Part shown: piece by piece, positions 35,365-45,500 of the stretch
Layout: every line of letters starts with the position of its first letter
How positions within the stretch are numbered: the first letter of the stretch is position 1
NCBI GenBank assembly: GCA_036365145.1
Contig: JAEOAD010000018.1
Coordinates: 5,412,001-5,476,000, forward strand
Direction: 5' to 3'
Origin: Orientallactaga sibirica
Lineage: Eukaryota; Chordata; Mammalia; Rodentia; Dipodidae
DNA length: 64,000 nt
Made by a program: the position numbers and the translations under genes
The notes under the pieces: model-generated
Told to the model about the DNA's origin: nothing
Databases searched by the model: none
What the model saw: the letters and a program-made list of their open reading frames with translations, nothing else

Positions 35365-35640
35365 CAGGCTGGAGAGATGGCTTAGTAGTTAAGGCGCCTG
35401 CCTCCTAAGCCTAAGGAACGCCGGTTCCAATCTCCAGGTCCCACGTTTAGCCAGATGCAAAGTGACGCAAGGACGCAATGCCACACTTGACCACAAGGGG
35501 GCACACACATCTGGATTTCATTCGCAGTAGCTGAGAGGCTGCTGGCGCGCCCATCTCTATCTGTCTTCCTCTCCCTATCTTTCTGTGTATCTCTGTATCT
35601 CTCTCCAAAAAAATAAAAATATAAAAATTTTTTTAAAAAT
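35365..35640 (+). mobile_element. Long DIP-type SINE
   Basis: Has CGGTTCCAATCTCCAGG and the GTGACGCAAGGACGC block. Confidence 0.9.
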
Positions 35641-35644
35641 CATG

Positions 35645-35805
35645 CAGCTGGGTATGGTGGCGTACGCCTTTAATCCCAGCAATCAGGAGGCAGAGGTAGG
35701 AGAATTGCCATGAGTTTGAGACCACCCTGAGACTACATAGTGAATTCCAGGTCAGCCTGGACCAGAGTGAGACCCTACCTCGAAAAACAAAACAAAACAA
35801 AAAAA
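35645..35805 (+). mobile_element. B1-type SINE
   Basis: Full copy with (CAAAA)n tail. Confidence 0.9.
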
Positions 35806-35813
35806 ATTTAATG

Positions 35814-35965
35814 CGCTGGGCGTGGTGGTACATACCTTTAGTCCCAGCACTTAGGAGGCAGAGGTAGGAGGATTGCTGTGAGTTTGAGGCACCCTGAGAC
35901 CATATAGTGAATTCCAAGTCAGCCTGGACTAGAGTGAAACCCTACCTCTAAAACAAAAAAAAAAA
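35814..35965 (+). mobile_element. B1-type SINE
   Basis: Second adjacent copy in the same orientation. Confidence 0.9.
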
Positions 35966-35991
35966 AAAAAAGAATTTTTTTTTTTCAAAAG

Positions 35992-36340
35992 AGCTGGAGA
36001 GATTTCCCAGTGGTTAAGGTGATTGCCTGCAAAGCCTAACCACCCTGGGTCAGTTCTCCAGTAACCATGTAAAGCCAGATGCAGAAAATGGAACTTGCAT
36101 CTGGAGCTCATTTTCAGTGGCTTGAAGCCCTGAGGCATGCCCATTCTCTCTCTCCTTAGAAATAATACATACATATATTGGTTTTTCGAGGTAGGGTTTC
36201 ATTCTAGTTCAGAATGACCTGGAATTCACTATGTAATATCAGGGTGGCCTTGAATTCATGGTGATCCTCCTACCTCTGCCTCCCAAGTGCTAGGATTAAA
36301 GTGTGTGCCACCATGCCCAGCTCTAAATAAAATATTATTC
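35992..36340 (+). mobile_element. DIP-type SINE with a B1 in its tail
   Basis: DIP body 35992-36177; inverted B1 36178-36322; AAATAAAATA tail after. Confidence 0.85.
36178..36322 (-). mobile_element. B1-type SINE in DIP tail
   Basis: Inverted full copy. Confidence 0.88.
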
Positions 36341-36349
36341 AAACACTGG

Positions 36350-36545
36350 GCTAGAGAAATGGCTTAGCGGTTAAGGTGCTTGCCTGTGAAGCCTAAGGAC
36401 CCAGGTTCAGTTCCCTAGTACCCATATAAACCAGATGCACAAGGTGGCAAAAGCGACTGGAGTTTATTTGCATAGGCTAGAGGCCCTGGTGCACCCATTC
36501 TCTCTATCTAGTCCCCCCTTAAATAAATAAAAATAAACAAAAAAT
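36350..36545 (+). mobile_element. DIP-type SINE
   Basis: GGGCTAGAGAAATGGCTTAGC head. Confidence 0.88.
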
Positions 36546-36555
36546 ATTTTTTAAA

Positions 36556-36776
36556 GATTTTATTTTTAGTTATTTATTTATTGATTGATTAGAGACAGAG
36601 AGAGGAGCAAAGAGAGAGAGAGGGAGAGAGAATAGGTGTTCCAGGGCCTCTAGCCACTGCAAATGAACTCTAGACACATGCGCCACCATGTGCTTATGTG
36701 GGACCTGGAGAATTGAACCGGGGTCCTTAGGCTTCACAGGCAAACGCCTTAACTGCTAAGCCATCTCTCCAGCCCT
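36556..36776 (-). mobile_element. DIP-type SINE
   Basis: Inverted copy ending CATCTCTCCAGCCC. Confidence 0.9.
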
Positions 36777-36807
36777 TTAAAAATTTTTTTTTTAAGATTT
36801 TATTTTT

Positions 36808-37554
36808 GGCAGACAGCGGAGAGCTGGGATGGAACATGGCTTGGCTTGCTGGCCACGGCTGCTGCTCCTGTAGAGAGCCGATGCCCAGGCGAGTCTTTCA
36901 CCTGGGTCTCCAGGGATGACATCATTGGCTCACCTCATCTTCAAGGGCCACACTCAGTGGAAAGCCAAGCTGCTGCCTAGATCCTAGAATCATGGAGTCT
37001 TGGATCCCACCAGCACACAGAACAGCTACCTGTTGACCCCCCAGGACCAGGACGGCAAAGGATGAAGAGGAGCATCCCCCAGCAGCCAGCATCCCCCTCT
37101 GGGCTCCAACCTTGAACCTTGAACCAATGCCCTAGTGAGGGAGCATTGGTCATCACCCCTGACCTTTGTCTGCTTGTGTCCCCTTGTGTCCCTGCTTGTG
37201 TTCATCTGCTAGCGAACTGGTGTGCCTCCCTCCCCAAGGGACTGACCATGCTAGTGCCCTTACAATGTCCTGAACAGAAGGATCCCTTTGGGAGCCTCTC
37301 AGGAGGGGAACCTGGGCCAAGGGTCACCAGCATTGTGCTGGCAACTCCAGGACCCTGGGTGAGCTTCTGGAATGAGCATGTGGCTGACCCCAAAGGCATG
37401 CCCCTCCCCCCCTCCTTGGATGTTTCCCTTTGGTGGGGAATGGGGACATTAGGAGCAACTTCCTAGGGTTGTTTGAGAATTAAATGAGATCCAGCAGCCT
37501 GAGGCAGGCCGGGCAGAGGCTGTCAGTGGATGTTTGTTGACAAGAAAAAAAAAT
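36808..37554 (+). pseudogene. Possible processed retrocopy, source not identified
   Basis: About 735 bp of GC-richer single-copy sequence in a SINE desert, ending in AAGAAAAAAAA. ATTTTATTTTT occurs at 36797-36807 and 37555-37565, a possible target-site duplication, though AT-rich and therefore weak. ATTAAA at 37481 is rather far from the tail. A 115-codon frame at 37119-37463 has no features I recognise. It may be only a piece of older unique DNA. Confidence 0.45.
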
Positions 37555-37565
37555 ATTTTATTTTT

Positions 37566-37836
37566 ATTTATTTAGAAAAAAAATTTTTATTTGAGAGAGA
37601 CACAGACAGAGAGAGACAGAGAGAGGAAGAAGCACAGAGAGAATGGGCATGCCAGAGCCTTTTCAGCTCCTGTGAATGAACTCCAGATCTGTGCACCCCC
37701 TTGTGCACATGTGTGACATTGCATGCTTGTGTCACTTTTGCATCTGGCTAAACGTGAGACCTGGAGATTTGAACAAGCATTCTTAGGCTTTGCAGGCAGG
37801 TGCCTTAACTGCTAAGCCATCTCTCCAGCCCTAGAA
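37566..37836 (-). mobile_element. Long DIP-type SINE
   Basis: Inverted; TGTGCACATGTGTGACATTGC is the long-variant block. Confidence 0.88.
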
Positions 37837-37857
37837 AAATATTTTTTTAAAAAAATT

Positions 37858-38065
37858 GGACTGGAGAGATGGCTTAGCAGTTAAGGTGCTTAAGTGTGGA
37901 GTGTAAGGATCCAGGTTTGATTCCCCAGTACCCATGTAAGGCAGATGCATACTGTGGCACATGTGTCTGGAGTTTGTTTGCAGTAACTAGAGGCCTTGGC
38001 ATGTCCATTCTCTCCCTCCCTCCCTCTCTCTCTCTTTCAAGAATAAGTAAATAATTAAATAAAAA
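37858..38065 (+). mobile_element. DIP-type SINE
   Basis: Full copy, diverged (GCTTAAGTGTGGAGTGTAAG). Confidence 0.88.
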
Positions 38066-38092
38066 AATTTAAATATATTAAAAAAAACTAAA

Positions 38093-38240
38093 GCCAGGAG
38101 TGCTGGTGCATGCCTTTAATCCCAGCACTCAGGAGACACAGATAGGAGGAACACCATGAGTTCAAGGCCACCGTGAGGGTATAGAGTGAATTCCAGGTCA
38201 GCCTGGACTAGAGCAAGATCCTGCCTTGGAAAAAAAAACA
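38093..38240 (+). mobile_element. B1-type SINE
   Basis: Full diverged copy (GCCAGGAGTGCTGGTGCATG). Confidence 0.85.
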
Positions 38241-38241
38241 A

Positions 38242-38386
38242 GCCAGGCGTGGTGGTGCATGCCTTTAATCCCAGCACTTGGGAGGCAGAGTTAGGAGGAT
38301 CGCTGTGAGTTCGAGGCCACCCTGAGACTACATAGTGAATTCCAGGTCAGCCTGGGCCCTAGTGAGACCCTACCTCGAAAAAAAAC

Positions 38387-38416
<30 letters not shown>
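38242..38416 (+). mobile_element. B1-type SINE with (CA)n tail
   Basis: Full copy; CA run 38387-38414. Confidence 0.9.
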
Positions 38417-38420
<4 letters not shown>

Positions 38421-38421
38421 A

Positions 38422-38597
38422 GACTGGAGAGATGTCTCAGTGATTAAGGTGCTTGCCTGTAAAGCCTATTGACTCCAGTTTGATTCTCCAGTATCCATGT
38501 AGAGCCAGATGCACAAAGTGGCACATGCATCTGGAGTTTGTTTGCAGTGGCTAGAGGCCCTAATATGCCCATTCTCTTTTTTTCCCCTCTGCTTGCA

Positions 38598-38654
<57 letters not shown>

Positions 38655-38672
38655 AATACATACATACATACA
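38422..38672 (+). mobile_element. DIP-type SINE with (AT)n and (ATAC)n tail
   Basis: Body to 38600, then about 24 AT units (38603-38651) and CATACATACATAC. Confidence 0.88.
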
Positions 38673-38677
38673 TACTA

Positions 38678-38905
38678 GGGCTATAAAGATGGCTTAATGG
38701 CTTAGCAGTTAAGGTGTTTACCTGTGAAGCCTAAGAATGCATGTTTGAGTCTCCAGGTCCCACGTAAGCCAGACACACAGTGACACAAGTGTGCAATGTC
38801 ACATATGTGCACACATCTGGAGGTCATTTGCAGCAGCTGAAGGCCTTGGCATGCCCATTCTCTTTCTACTTCTTTCTCTCTCTCTAAAATAAATTTTAAA
38901 AATTT
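38678..38905 (+). mobile_element. DIP-type SINE
   Basis: Intermediate variant with GTGACACAAGTGTGCAATG. Confidence 0.85.
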
Positions 38906-38954
38906 AAAAATACACACACACATATACATATATATATTAACCTGAAAACAGAAA

Positions 38955-39385
38955 TAGGGCTAGAGAAATGGCTCAATAGGTGAGTGCTTGCTATATAAGC
39001 ATGAAAACCTGAGAAGGCCTGATTTGTCCTGAGTTTGATCCTCAGAACTCCTGTAAAAAGCTGGGTATGGCCAAGTATGCCTGTAAACCTAATCCTTCAG
39101 AGAGCAGGGCCTAGAGAATCATTGGGGCTTGCTGGTCAGCCACTGACTCAAAAATGGCAGCTTCAAGTTCAGTGAGAGATTCTGGCTTAAAGAAAACAGA
39201 AGATCAACAGAGAAAACATCCAAAGTTCTCCTCCAAACCCCATACATGTGCACACAGGGAACCACATCTGCACACACACATGCATACACTATAAACTCCC
39301 ATTATACATGCTACACAGACGTGGGCATGTGCATACATACATACAAACACACATACACTGCCAATCAAACAAAAGTAAATAAATA
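38955..39385 (+). mobile_element. B4-like composite SINE
   Basis: tRNA-like head (GGGCTAGAGAAATGGCTCAA, CTGAGTTTGATCCTCAGAAC), then a B1-related middle (AAAAGCTGGGTATGGCC, GGGGCTTGCTGGTCAGCC, GTTCAGTGAGAGATTCTGG) and a CA/CATA-rich end. This order is that of rodent B4/RSINE elements. Confidence 0.75.
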
Positions 39386-39401
39386 AAATAAAGATTCTTT
39401 A

Positions 39402-39560
39402 TTTTGCCAGGCGTGGTAATACGCATCTAATTCCAGCACTCAGAAGTCAGAGGTAGAAGGACCATTGTGAGTTCAAGGCCAGCCTGGCACTACAGAGTGA
39501 GTTCTGGGTAAGTCTGGGCTACAGTGAGACCCTACCCTGAAAAAAAAAAAAAAAAAACAA
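39402..39560 (+). mobile_element. B1-type SINE
   Basis: Diverged copy, GCCAGGCGTGGTAATACGC. Confidence 0.82.
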
Positions 39561-39597
39561 AAAAAAAATGATTCTTTAAAAAAAAAAAAAAAAAAAG

Positions 39598-39755
39598 AGC
39601 TGGGCATGGTGATGCATGCCTTTAATCCCAGCAGAGGCAGAGGTGGGAGGATCACTGTGAGTTCGAGGCCACCCTGAGACTCCATAGTGAATTCCAGGTC
39701 AGCCTGGGCTAGAGAATGAGACCCCACCTCGAAAAACCACACACAAAAAAAAGAT
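39598..39755 (+). mobile_element. B1-type SINE, internally deleted
   Basis: Lacks the ACTTGGGAGG segment; AAAAAAGATTCTT flanks. Confidence 0.85.
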
Positions 39756-39904
39756 TCTTGATAGAAGGAGAAGGGGATGGGGGAAAGGGGAAGTATCTAA
39801 TAGGGATGAATATGATAGGAGAACTCACAGGGGTGTATGAAAATGAAAATGTGAAATTCATCATTTTATACAATATGCTAAAAATAATATAGAATAAAAA
39901 TCCG
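39756..39904. other. Possible old L1 3' end or single-copy DNA
   Basis: GAAGGGGATGGGGGAAAGGGG and a terminal AATAAAAAT resemble an L1 3' end but the match is weak. Confidence 0.3.
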
Positions 39905-40140
39905 TGGGTGAAGAGATGGCTTAGCAGTTGGGGCAATTACCTACAAAGCCTAAGGACTCAAGTTTGACTCTCAAGGTCCCACATAAGCCAGATGCACAAG
40001 GTAATGCAAGCACAAGGTCACACATGTGCACTAGTTGACGCAAGCATCTGGAGCTTGATTGTAGTGGCTGGAAGCTCTGGCACACCAATTCTCTTTTCCT
40101 GTCTCTCCCTCCTTCACTCACTCTCTCATCAAAAAAAAAT
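39905..40140 (+). mobile_element. DIP-type SINE, third variant
   Basis: Carries AAGCACAAGGTCACACATGTGCACTAG, also seen at 42727 and 49602. Confidence 0.85.
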
Positions 40141-40144
40141 TTTC

Positions 40145-40280
40145 CTCTATTACAAAAGGTTTGTAATATAATCACCTTAGCAAACTCCCTTGTTCTATAT
40201 TAAATAGTCACAAATTCTAGAATTAGGATGAGATGTGGATGTCTTTGGGGACTATTATTCTGCCTACTAAAGGGGAGGAC
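40145..40280 (+). mobile_element. MaLR (MLT1-like) LTR, right part
   Basis: AATTAGGATGAGATGTGGA, TGTCTTTGGGGACTATTATT and CTGCCTACTA are the classic 3' end of MLT1-type LTRs. It completes the LTR begun at 33905. Confidence 0.78.
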
Positions 40281-40289
40281 AAATGGCCT

Positions 40290-40612
40290 TTTGGGACTCA
40301 GGTGTAACTCAGTGGTTGTTTCAGTTACCTTCTTATTGTTTAGGACAAAACACCTGATAAAAAGCAGTTTATAGGAAAAAAGGGGAAGTTTCATTATGTC
40401 ATGGGAGAGCAGAGGCTGGGGGCATCACATTTTGCAATTAGGAGGGGGAAGCAAGACTAAGCTAACTCTGGCAAGAGGGAACTGGCTATAACACCCCAAA
40501 GCCAGCCCCAAGCAACACACCTCTTCCAGTAAGGCTCCATCTCCGCCCCCCCAAATTTGCCACTGGCTGGGGCAGGTATTCACAACACATATCCCTCACC
40601 ACACATCATATA
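40290..40612. repeat. Probable old interspersed repeat, family not identified
   Basis: GGACAAAACACCTGATAAAAAGC, GGAAGTTTCATTATG and CCAGTAAGGCTCCATCTCC have the look of a widespread rodent repeat I have seen but cannot name. Confidence 0.4.
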
Positions 40613-40818
40613 AAACAAATACCAGCTCCAAGTAATCACAAAGCTAGATGGAAAGCTAGAATAATTAAGTGTCTATTACTAAACATAGGGAGTATTTTCA
40701 TGACATTAGAGTTAATATTAGATATTAGAGTTGATATTAGAGTTTTTTTCAAGCAGAGCAAAAATTTATTCAAAGCTTAAGAGAAAGAAAGAAGACAAAG
40801 CTCCTATAAAACAGGAAG

Positions 40819-41195
40819 GGGGTTGGAGAGATGGCTCAGCAGTTAAGGCGCTTGCCTGCAATATCTAATGACCTGGGTTTGATTCCCCAGTATCCACGTA
40901 AAGCCAGATGCACAAAGTGGTGCATGCATCTGGAGTTTGTTTGCAGTGGCTAGAGGCCCTGGTGCACCCATACTCTCCCTCTCTCTCTCTGCTTGCAAAG
41001 AAATACAATTTTTTTTTTTTTTTTTTTTTTTTGGTTTTGCAAGGTAGGGTCTCACTCTGGTCCAGGCTGACCTGGAATTAACTATGTAGTCTCAGGGTGG
41101 CCTCGAACTCTTGGCAATCCTCCTACCTCTGCCTCCTGAGTGCTGGGATTAAAGGCGTGCGCCACCATGCCCAGCTGAAATACAAAATATTTTTT
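40819..41195 (+). mobile_element. DIP-type SINE with a B1 in its tail
   Basis: Body 40819-41008, inverted B1 41015-41175, GAAATACAAAATA tail; AAATACAA on both sides of the B1. Confidence 0.88.
41015..41175 (-). mobile_element. B1-type SINE in DIP tail
   Basis: Inverted full copy. Confidence 0.9.
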
Positions 41196-41202
41196 AAAAA
41201 TA

Positions 41203-41400
41203 GGACTTAGCGGTTAAGGTGTTTGCCTGTGAAGCCTAAGGACCCCGGTTCAATTCTCCAGGTCCCATGTAAGCCAGATGCACATGGTGGCACATGCATC
41301 TGGAGTTCATTTGCAATGGCTAGAGGCCCTGGCACACCCATTCTCACTCTCTTCCCCTCTCTGTGTCTCAAATAAATAAATAAAAATAAAAAATAAAAAA
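41203..41400 (+). mobile_element. DIP-type SINE, head truncated
   Basis: Starts ACTTAGCGGTTAAGG. Confidence 0.88.
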
Positions 41401-41424
41401 GGAAATTAAAGCAATAAAACAACT

Positions 41425-41525
41425 TGCATGCTGAATGTGGTGCATGGCTATGGTCCCAGCTCTTGAGAAGCTAAGGCAGGAAGATCTCAGTTCTAGACCT
41501 GCTTGGGCTAAGTAAAAAAAACAAT
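41425..41525 (+). mobile_element. B1-type SINE, old
   Basis: Diverged: CTGAATGTGGTGCATGGC to GGGCTAAGTAAAAAAAAC. Confidence 0.6.
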
Positions 41526-41640
41526 ATCCCTGCTCTGGTAAGCCCCTTATCTGAGCCTAACTACGCTGAGATGGGGGAACCCTACTCCCATGTGAGCTCT
41601 CTACCCCCACCTGCATTCCACATAGCAGGAGCTTTTATAT

Positions 41641-41818
41641 ATATATAATGTTTATTTATTTATTTGACAGAGAGGGAGAGAATGGGCACTCCTGCAAACA
41701 AACTCCAGACATGTGCGCCTCCTTGTGCATCTGGCTAACATGGGTCCTGGGGAATCAAATCTGGGTCCTTTGGCTTTGCAGGCAAACACCTTAACCTCTA
41801 AGACATCCCTCCAGCCCA
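41641..41818 (-). mobile_element. DIP-type SINE
   Basis: Inverted; GCAGGAGCTTT at 41627 and 41821 is the target-site duplication. Confidence 0.92.
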
Positions 41819-41848
41819 TGGCAGGAGCTTTCTATACCTTCTTTTCTC

Positions 41849-41852
<4 letters not shown>

Positions 41853-41882
<30 letters not shown>

Positions 41883-42025
41883 GGTTTTTCAAGGTAGGGT
41901 CTCACTCTGGTCCAGGCTGACCTGGAATTAACTATGTAGTCTCAGGATGGCCTCGAACTCTCGGTGATCCTCCTACCTCTGCCTCCCGAGTGCTGGGATT
42001 AAAGGCGTGCACCACCACGCCCGGC
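41853..42025 (-). mobile_element. B1-type SINE
   Basis: Inverted; CTTTCTCTTT(C) on both sides. Confidence 0.92.
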
Positions 42026-42082
42026 TTCTTTCTCTTTCTTAATCTAGTAAAGTCTCTTTTAAGTCTTAAAAAAATGGGTCTG

Positions 42083-42227
42083 AGGCTGGGTGTGGTGGTG
42101 CACGCCTTTAATGCCAGCACTCAGGAGGCAGAGGTAGGAGGATCACCATTAGTTCGAGGCCACCCTGAGACTACATAGTGAATTCTAGGTCAGCCTGGGC
42201 TAGAATGAAACCCTACCTCGAAAAACC

Positions 42228-42258
<31 letters not shown>
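42083..42258 (+). mobile_element. B1-type SINE
   Basis: Full copy with (AAAT)n tail. Confidence 0.92.
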
Positions 42259-42635
42259 GGTCTGGAGAGATGGCTTAGCGGTTAAGGTACTTACTTGCCA
42301 AGCTTAAGAATGCATGTTCAAGCCGGGCGTGTTGGCACATGCCTTTAATCCCAGCACTTAGGAGGCAAAGATAGGAGGATCGTTGTGAGTTTGAGGCCAG
42401 CCTGAAAAGACATAGTGAATTCCAGGTCAAGCTGGGCTAGAGTGAGACTCTACCTCAAAAAAAAAAAAAAAACAGCATGTTCAAATCTCCCACACACAGT
42501 GATGCAAGCATGCAGTATCGCACATGCACACAAGAAGGTGCACATATCTGGAGTTCGTTCACAGCAGCTGAAAGGTCCTGGTGTACCCATTCTCTCTTTC
42601 TCTCTCTGATTCTCACTCTCCAAAAAAAAAAAAAA
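42259..42635 (+). mobile_element. DIP-type SINE split by a B1
   Basis: Head 42259-42319, remainder 42474-42635; GCATGTTCAA flanks the inserted B1. Confidence 0.9.
42320..42473 (+). mobile_element. B1-type SINE within DIP
   Basis: Full copy starting GCCGGGCGTGTTGGC. Confidence 0.92.
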
Positions 42636-42643
42636 AACCTCAC

Positions 42644-42720
42644 TCTTTACTGGTGATATGGTAGAGCGATTGCCTATCATACTTGAGGCCCTGAGATCTC
42701 CAGTACAAAAAAAAAAAAAT
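42644..42720 (+). mobile_element. ID-like SINE
   Basis: GGTAGAGCGATTGCCTATCA, GAGGCCCTGAGATCTCCAGTAC and a poly-A tail fit the Ala-tRNA/BC1-derived ID family. Confidence 0.7.
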
Positions 42721-42726
42721 CAACAA

Positions 42727-42945
42727 TGGTCCGGAGAGATGGCTTAGTGGTTAAGGTGCTGTGAGGCCTTAGGACCGATGACCAACTCTCCAATCCCACG
42801 TTAACCAGACACACAAAGGTGAGGCAAGCGCAAGATTGCACATGCCCACTAGGTGGAGCAAGTGTCTGGAGTTTGCCGTAGCTGACGTCCTGATGTGTTA
42901 ATTCTCTATCTCTTCTCACTCTGTCTCTTTCCCTAAAAAAAAAAA
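42727..42945 (+). mobile_element. DIP-type SINE, third variant
   Basis: CAAGCGCAAGATTGCACATGC and GTAGCTGACGTCCTG. Confidence 0.85.
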
Positions 42946-43374
42946 AAAAAAATCAACAAAACTAGCTATCTGATAAGCCAGAGTTATATTACTAAGAGCA
43001 AAGAGAGAGAAAGTGTGGCTCTGGCAAGCTAGTGGGTGACCTCAAACCTATGCACATCCCTGCCTGGAGCCACTGTTATTGCCTGGTGTGCTGGAGAGGG
43101 CCTGGATTGCTCCTTGGGTGCCTGCATCTTGCTGACACAACTTCCATCTGGATTGGGGAAGATCTAGCCCTCTAGGTGGGTTCAGGATTCTCTCCTAGCC
43201 TTGATCTTCCCCACCTGCTAGTGGGCAGCTAATTGGTTTGCTAACCCAGTACCTAATCCTCTCTAGCCCTCAGGCCAGTGATCCTCCCAACTTTATCATC
43301 TCAGGCTACCAAATTTTGTTTCTTTCATTTTTTTCTCTCTCTCTCTTCTTCCTCTCTCCCTTTCTCTTTTTTTT
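42946..43374. other. Single-copy stretch
   Basis: About 400 bp with no SINE and no frame or splice pattern I can support; ends in CT/T-rich DNA. Confidence 0.5.
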
Positions 43375-43377
43375 TTT

Positions 43378-43500
43378 TTTTTCCCTGAGGTAGAGTCTAA
43401 TTTTAGTTCACATGGAAGTCAACTTTGTAGTCCCAGGCTGCCGTGACCTCACAGTGATCCTCCTACCTCAGCCTCCCAAGTGCAGGATTAAAAGCATGCA
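43378..43500 (-). mobile_element. B1-type SINE, old
   Basis: Inverted, diverged (GAGGTAGAGTCTAATTTTAG). Confidence 0.7.
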
Positions 43501-43539
43501 CTCTGTTCCTCTTTCTTTGCTTAAAGTCCCCAGCCAAGG

Positions 43540-43722
43540 GGGCTGGAGAGATGGCTCAGTGGTTAAGGTGCTTGCTTGCAGAGCCTGACAACCTGAGTTT
43601 GATTCTCTAGTACTCACATAAATCCAGATGCACAAAGTGGCACATGCATCTGGAGTTTGTTTGCAGTAGCTACACACCCTGGCGCTCTCTCTCTGCTTGC
43701 AAATAAATAAATTTTTTAAAAT
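43540..43722 (+). mobile_element. DIP-type SINE
   Basis: Full copy, short CT run. Confidence 0.9.
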
Positions 43723-43728
43723 TCCCAG

Positions 43729-43922
43729 GCTGGAGAGATGGCTTAGTGATTAAGCGCTTGCCTGTGAAGCCTAAGGACCCAGGTTTGAGGCTCAATTCCC
43801 CAGTACCCTCGCAAACACATGGTGGCACATGCATCTGGAGTTCGTTTGCAGTGGCTAGAAGCCCTGGCGTGCCCGTTCTCTCCCTCTCCCCCCACCCCCT
43901 TCTCTGTCTCTAATAAAAAGAA
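43729..43922 (+). mobile_element. DIP-type SINE
   Basis: Full copy; CCCCAGCCAAG-like flanks with 43532. Confidence 0.88.
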
Positions 43923-43929
43923 ATCCCCA

Positions 43930-44028
43930 GCCAAGTTGGGTATGTTGGTCCATGCTTTTAATCCCAGCACTTAGGAGGCTGAGGCAGAAGGATCAAGTTC
44001 TTATTCAAGGTCACAATAATAAACAAAT
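43930..44028 (+). mobile_element. B1-type SINE, 3'-truncated
   Basis: GCCAAGTTGGGTATGTTGG to CAAGGTCACAATAATAAAC. Confidence 0.7.
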
Positions 44029-44030
44029 AA

Positions 44031-44268
44031 GGGCTGAAAGGATGGCTTAATGGTTAAAGTGCCTGCCTGTGAAGCCTAAAAATGCTTGTTCAAATCTTCA
44101 GGCCCCACATTTAGCCAGACACAAAAGTGACGCAAGCACGCAATGTCACATACTCACAAAGGGTGCACGTGTCTGGAGTTGGTTTACAGTGCCTGAAAAG
44201 GCCCTGGCACCCATTCTCTCTCTGCCTCTTCCTCTCTCTCCCCCAAATAAATAAATAAACAAATAAAC
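44031..44268 (+). mobile_element. Long DIP-type SINE
   Basis: AAGTGACGCAAGCACGCAATG block. Confidence 0.88.
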
Positions 44269-44271
44269 AAA

Positions 44272-44425
44272 CTGGGCATGATGGCACATGCCTTTAATCC
44301 CAACCCTCGGGAGGCAAAGGTAGGGGGATCGCCATGAGTTTGAGGCCACCCTGAGACTAGTGAATTCCAAGGCAACTAGTGAGCTAGAGTGAAACCCTAC
44401 CTCAAAAAACAAAAACAAAATAATG
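44272..44425 (+). mobile_element. B1-type SINE
   Basis: Full copy, small internal deletion after GAGACTAG. Confidence 0.88.
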
Positions 44426-44444
44426 ATAAATAATTTATAAAATT

Positions 44445-44630
44445 AATATTTTATTTATGAGAGAAGGGGCAGATAGAGAATAGGTGCACCAAAACCTCTA
44501 TTCACCGCAAATGAACTGAGATGCACATGTCACTTTGTGCATCCAGACTTACGTGGGTACTGGGGAATTGAACCTGGTTTTTTGGCTTTGTTGGCAAGCA
44601 CCCTAACTGCTAAGCCATCTCTCCAGCCCT
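44445..44630 (-). mobile_element. DIP-type SINE
   Basis: Inverted copy, GAGAGAAGGGGCAGATAG to CTCTCCAGCCC. Confidence 0.88.
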
Positions 44631-44639
44631 CAATTTTTT

Positions 44640-45010
44640 TGCCTGCAGATTTCCTAATTTCTCTTATTACAGTCAAGTAAAATTCCATTGTGTATATGTG
44701 CCACATTTCTTTTTTCTTTTTATTTACTGGAGAGAGAAAGAGGAAGATAGAGAATGGTGTGTCAGGGCCTCTGGTTGCTGCAAACAAACTCTAGACACAT
44801 GTGCCACCTTGTGCATCTGGCTTACTGGGTACTGGGGAATCGAACTTGGGCCCTTAGGCTTCACAGACAAGCACCGTAACTAATAAGCCATCTCTCCAGC
44901 CCATATGTGCCACATGTTGATTATTTTGTCATCAGTTGATGGACATCTAGGCTGATTCCACTTCCTAACTATTGTGAAATAGAGCAGCAATGAACATCAA
45001 AAATCTCAGG
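44640..45010 (-). mobile_element. Old L1 ORF2 3' fragment split by a DIP
   Basis: AAAATTCCATTGTGTATATG and ATCAGTTGATGGACATCTAG, AGAGCAGCAATGAACAT are the antisense of the last part of L1 ORF2 known from many mammals. Confidence 0.75.
44708..44902 (-). mobile_element. DIP-type SINE within old L1
   Basis: ATATGTGCCACAT at 44693 and 44903 is its target-site duplication. Confidence 0.92.
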
Positions 45011-45034
45011 CTTGTATTTTTATATAAAGGGTAC

Positions 45035-45272
45035 ACTAGAGACGTGCTTTTTTGTTTTTTATTTTTTATTTTCTGGAGGTTCTAGAAGGGGAGCACAGCT
45101 ACTCATATACCCTTGACTAAAAACTGGTCCTCCTCTATTTGGGGAAGGTATTCGGGAGGGATGCACACGGAGCGGTCAGGGAGGAAGGGGACACCCACCT
45201 AGCTAGTCAGATCAAATCAACACTGGTGATCAATGGGGTGACAGATTTTGCAGCCAGGTCACCCTCACATCC
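45035..45272. other. Unidentified single-copy segment with CpGs
   Basis: CTGGAGGTTCTAGAAGGGGA through CGGAGCGGTCAGGGAGGAAG to AGCCAGGTCACCCTCACATCC. More CpG and GC than neighbours and no SINE similarity. It could be an old retrocopy or conserved fragment; I cannot name it. Confidence 0.35.
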
Positions 45273-45279
45273 TGTTTTT

Positions 45280-45500
45280 ATTTTTATTTTAGAGAGAGCG
45301 AGAGAGAAAGAGAGACACAGAGAGAAGGGCTTCAGCCACTGCAATCAAACTCCAGACTCTTGCGCCACCTAGTGGGCATGTGCAACCTTGTGCTTTCCTC
45401 ACCTTTGTGCATGTGGCTAATGTGGGACCTGGAGAGTCAAGCATGGGTCCTTAGGCTTTGCAGGCAAGCACCCCAACCATTAAGCCATCTCACCAGCCTG
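45280..45500 (-). mobile_element. DIP-type SINE, third variant
   Basis: Inverted; GCGCCACCTAGTGGGCATGTG. Confidence 0.85.

Noticed and set aside
36838..37000. Short frame with VSRDDIIGS considered as a C2-domain fragment
   Set aside because: Similarity is limited to a few residues and the frame has stops on either side.
38603..38651. Regularly repeated units considered as a CRISPR-like array
   Set aside because: These are simple dinucleotide microsatellites in SINE tails; there are no spacers, and the host is a mammal.
42644..42720. tRNA-like sequence considered as a tRNA gene
   Set aside because: It has a poly-A tail and degenerate arms and fits an ID SINE better. DIP heads were rejected as tRNA genes for the same reason.
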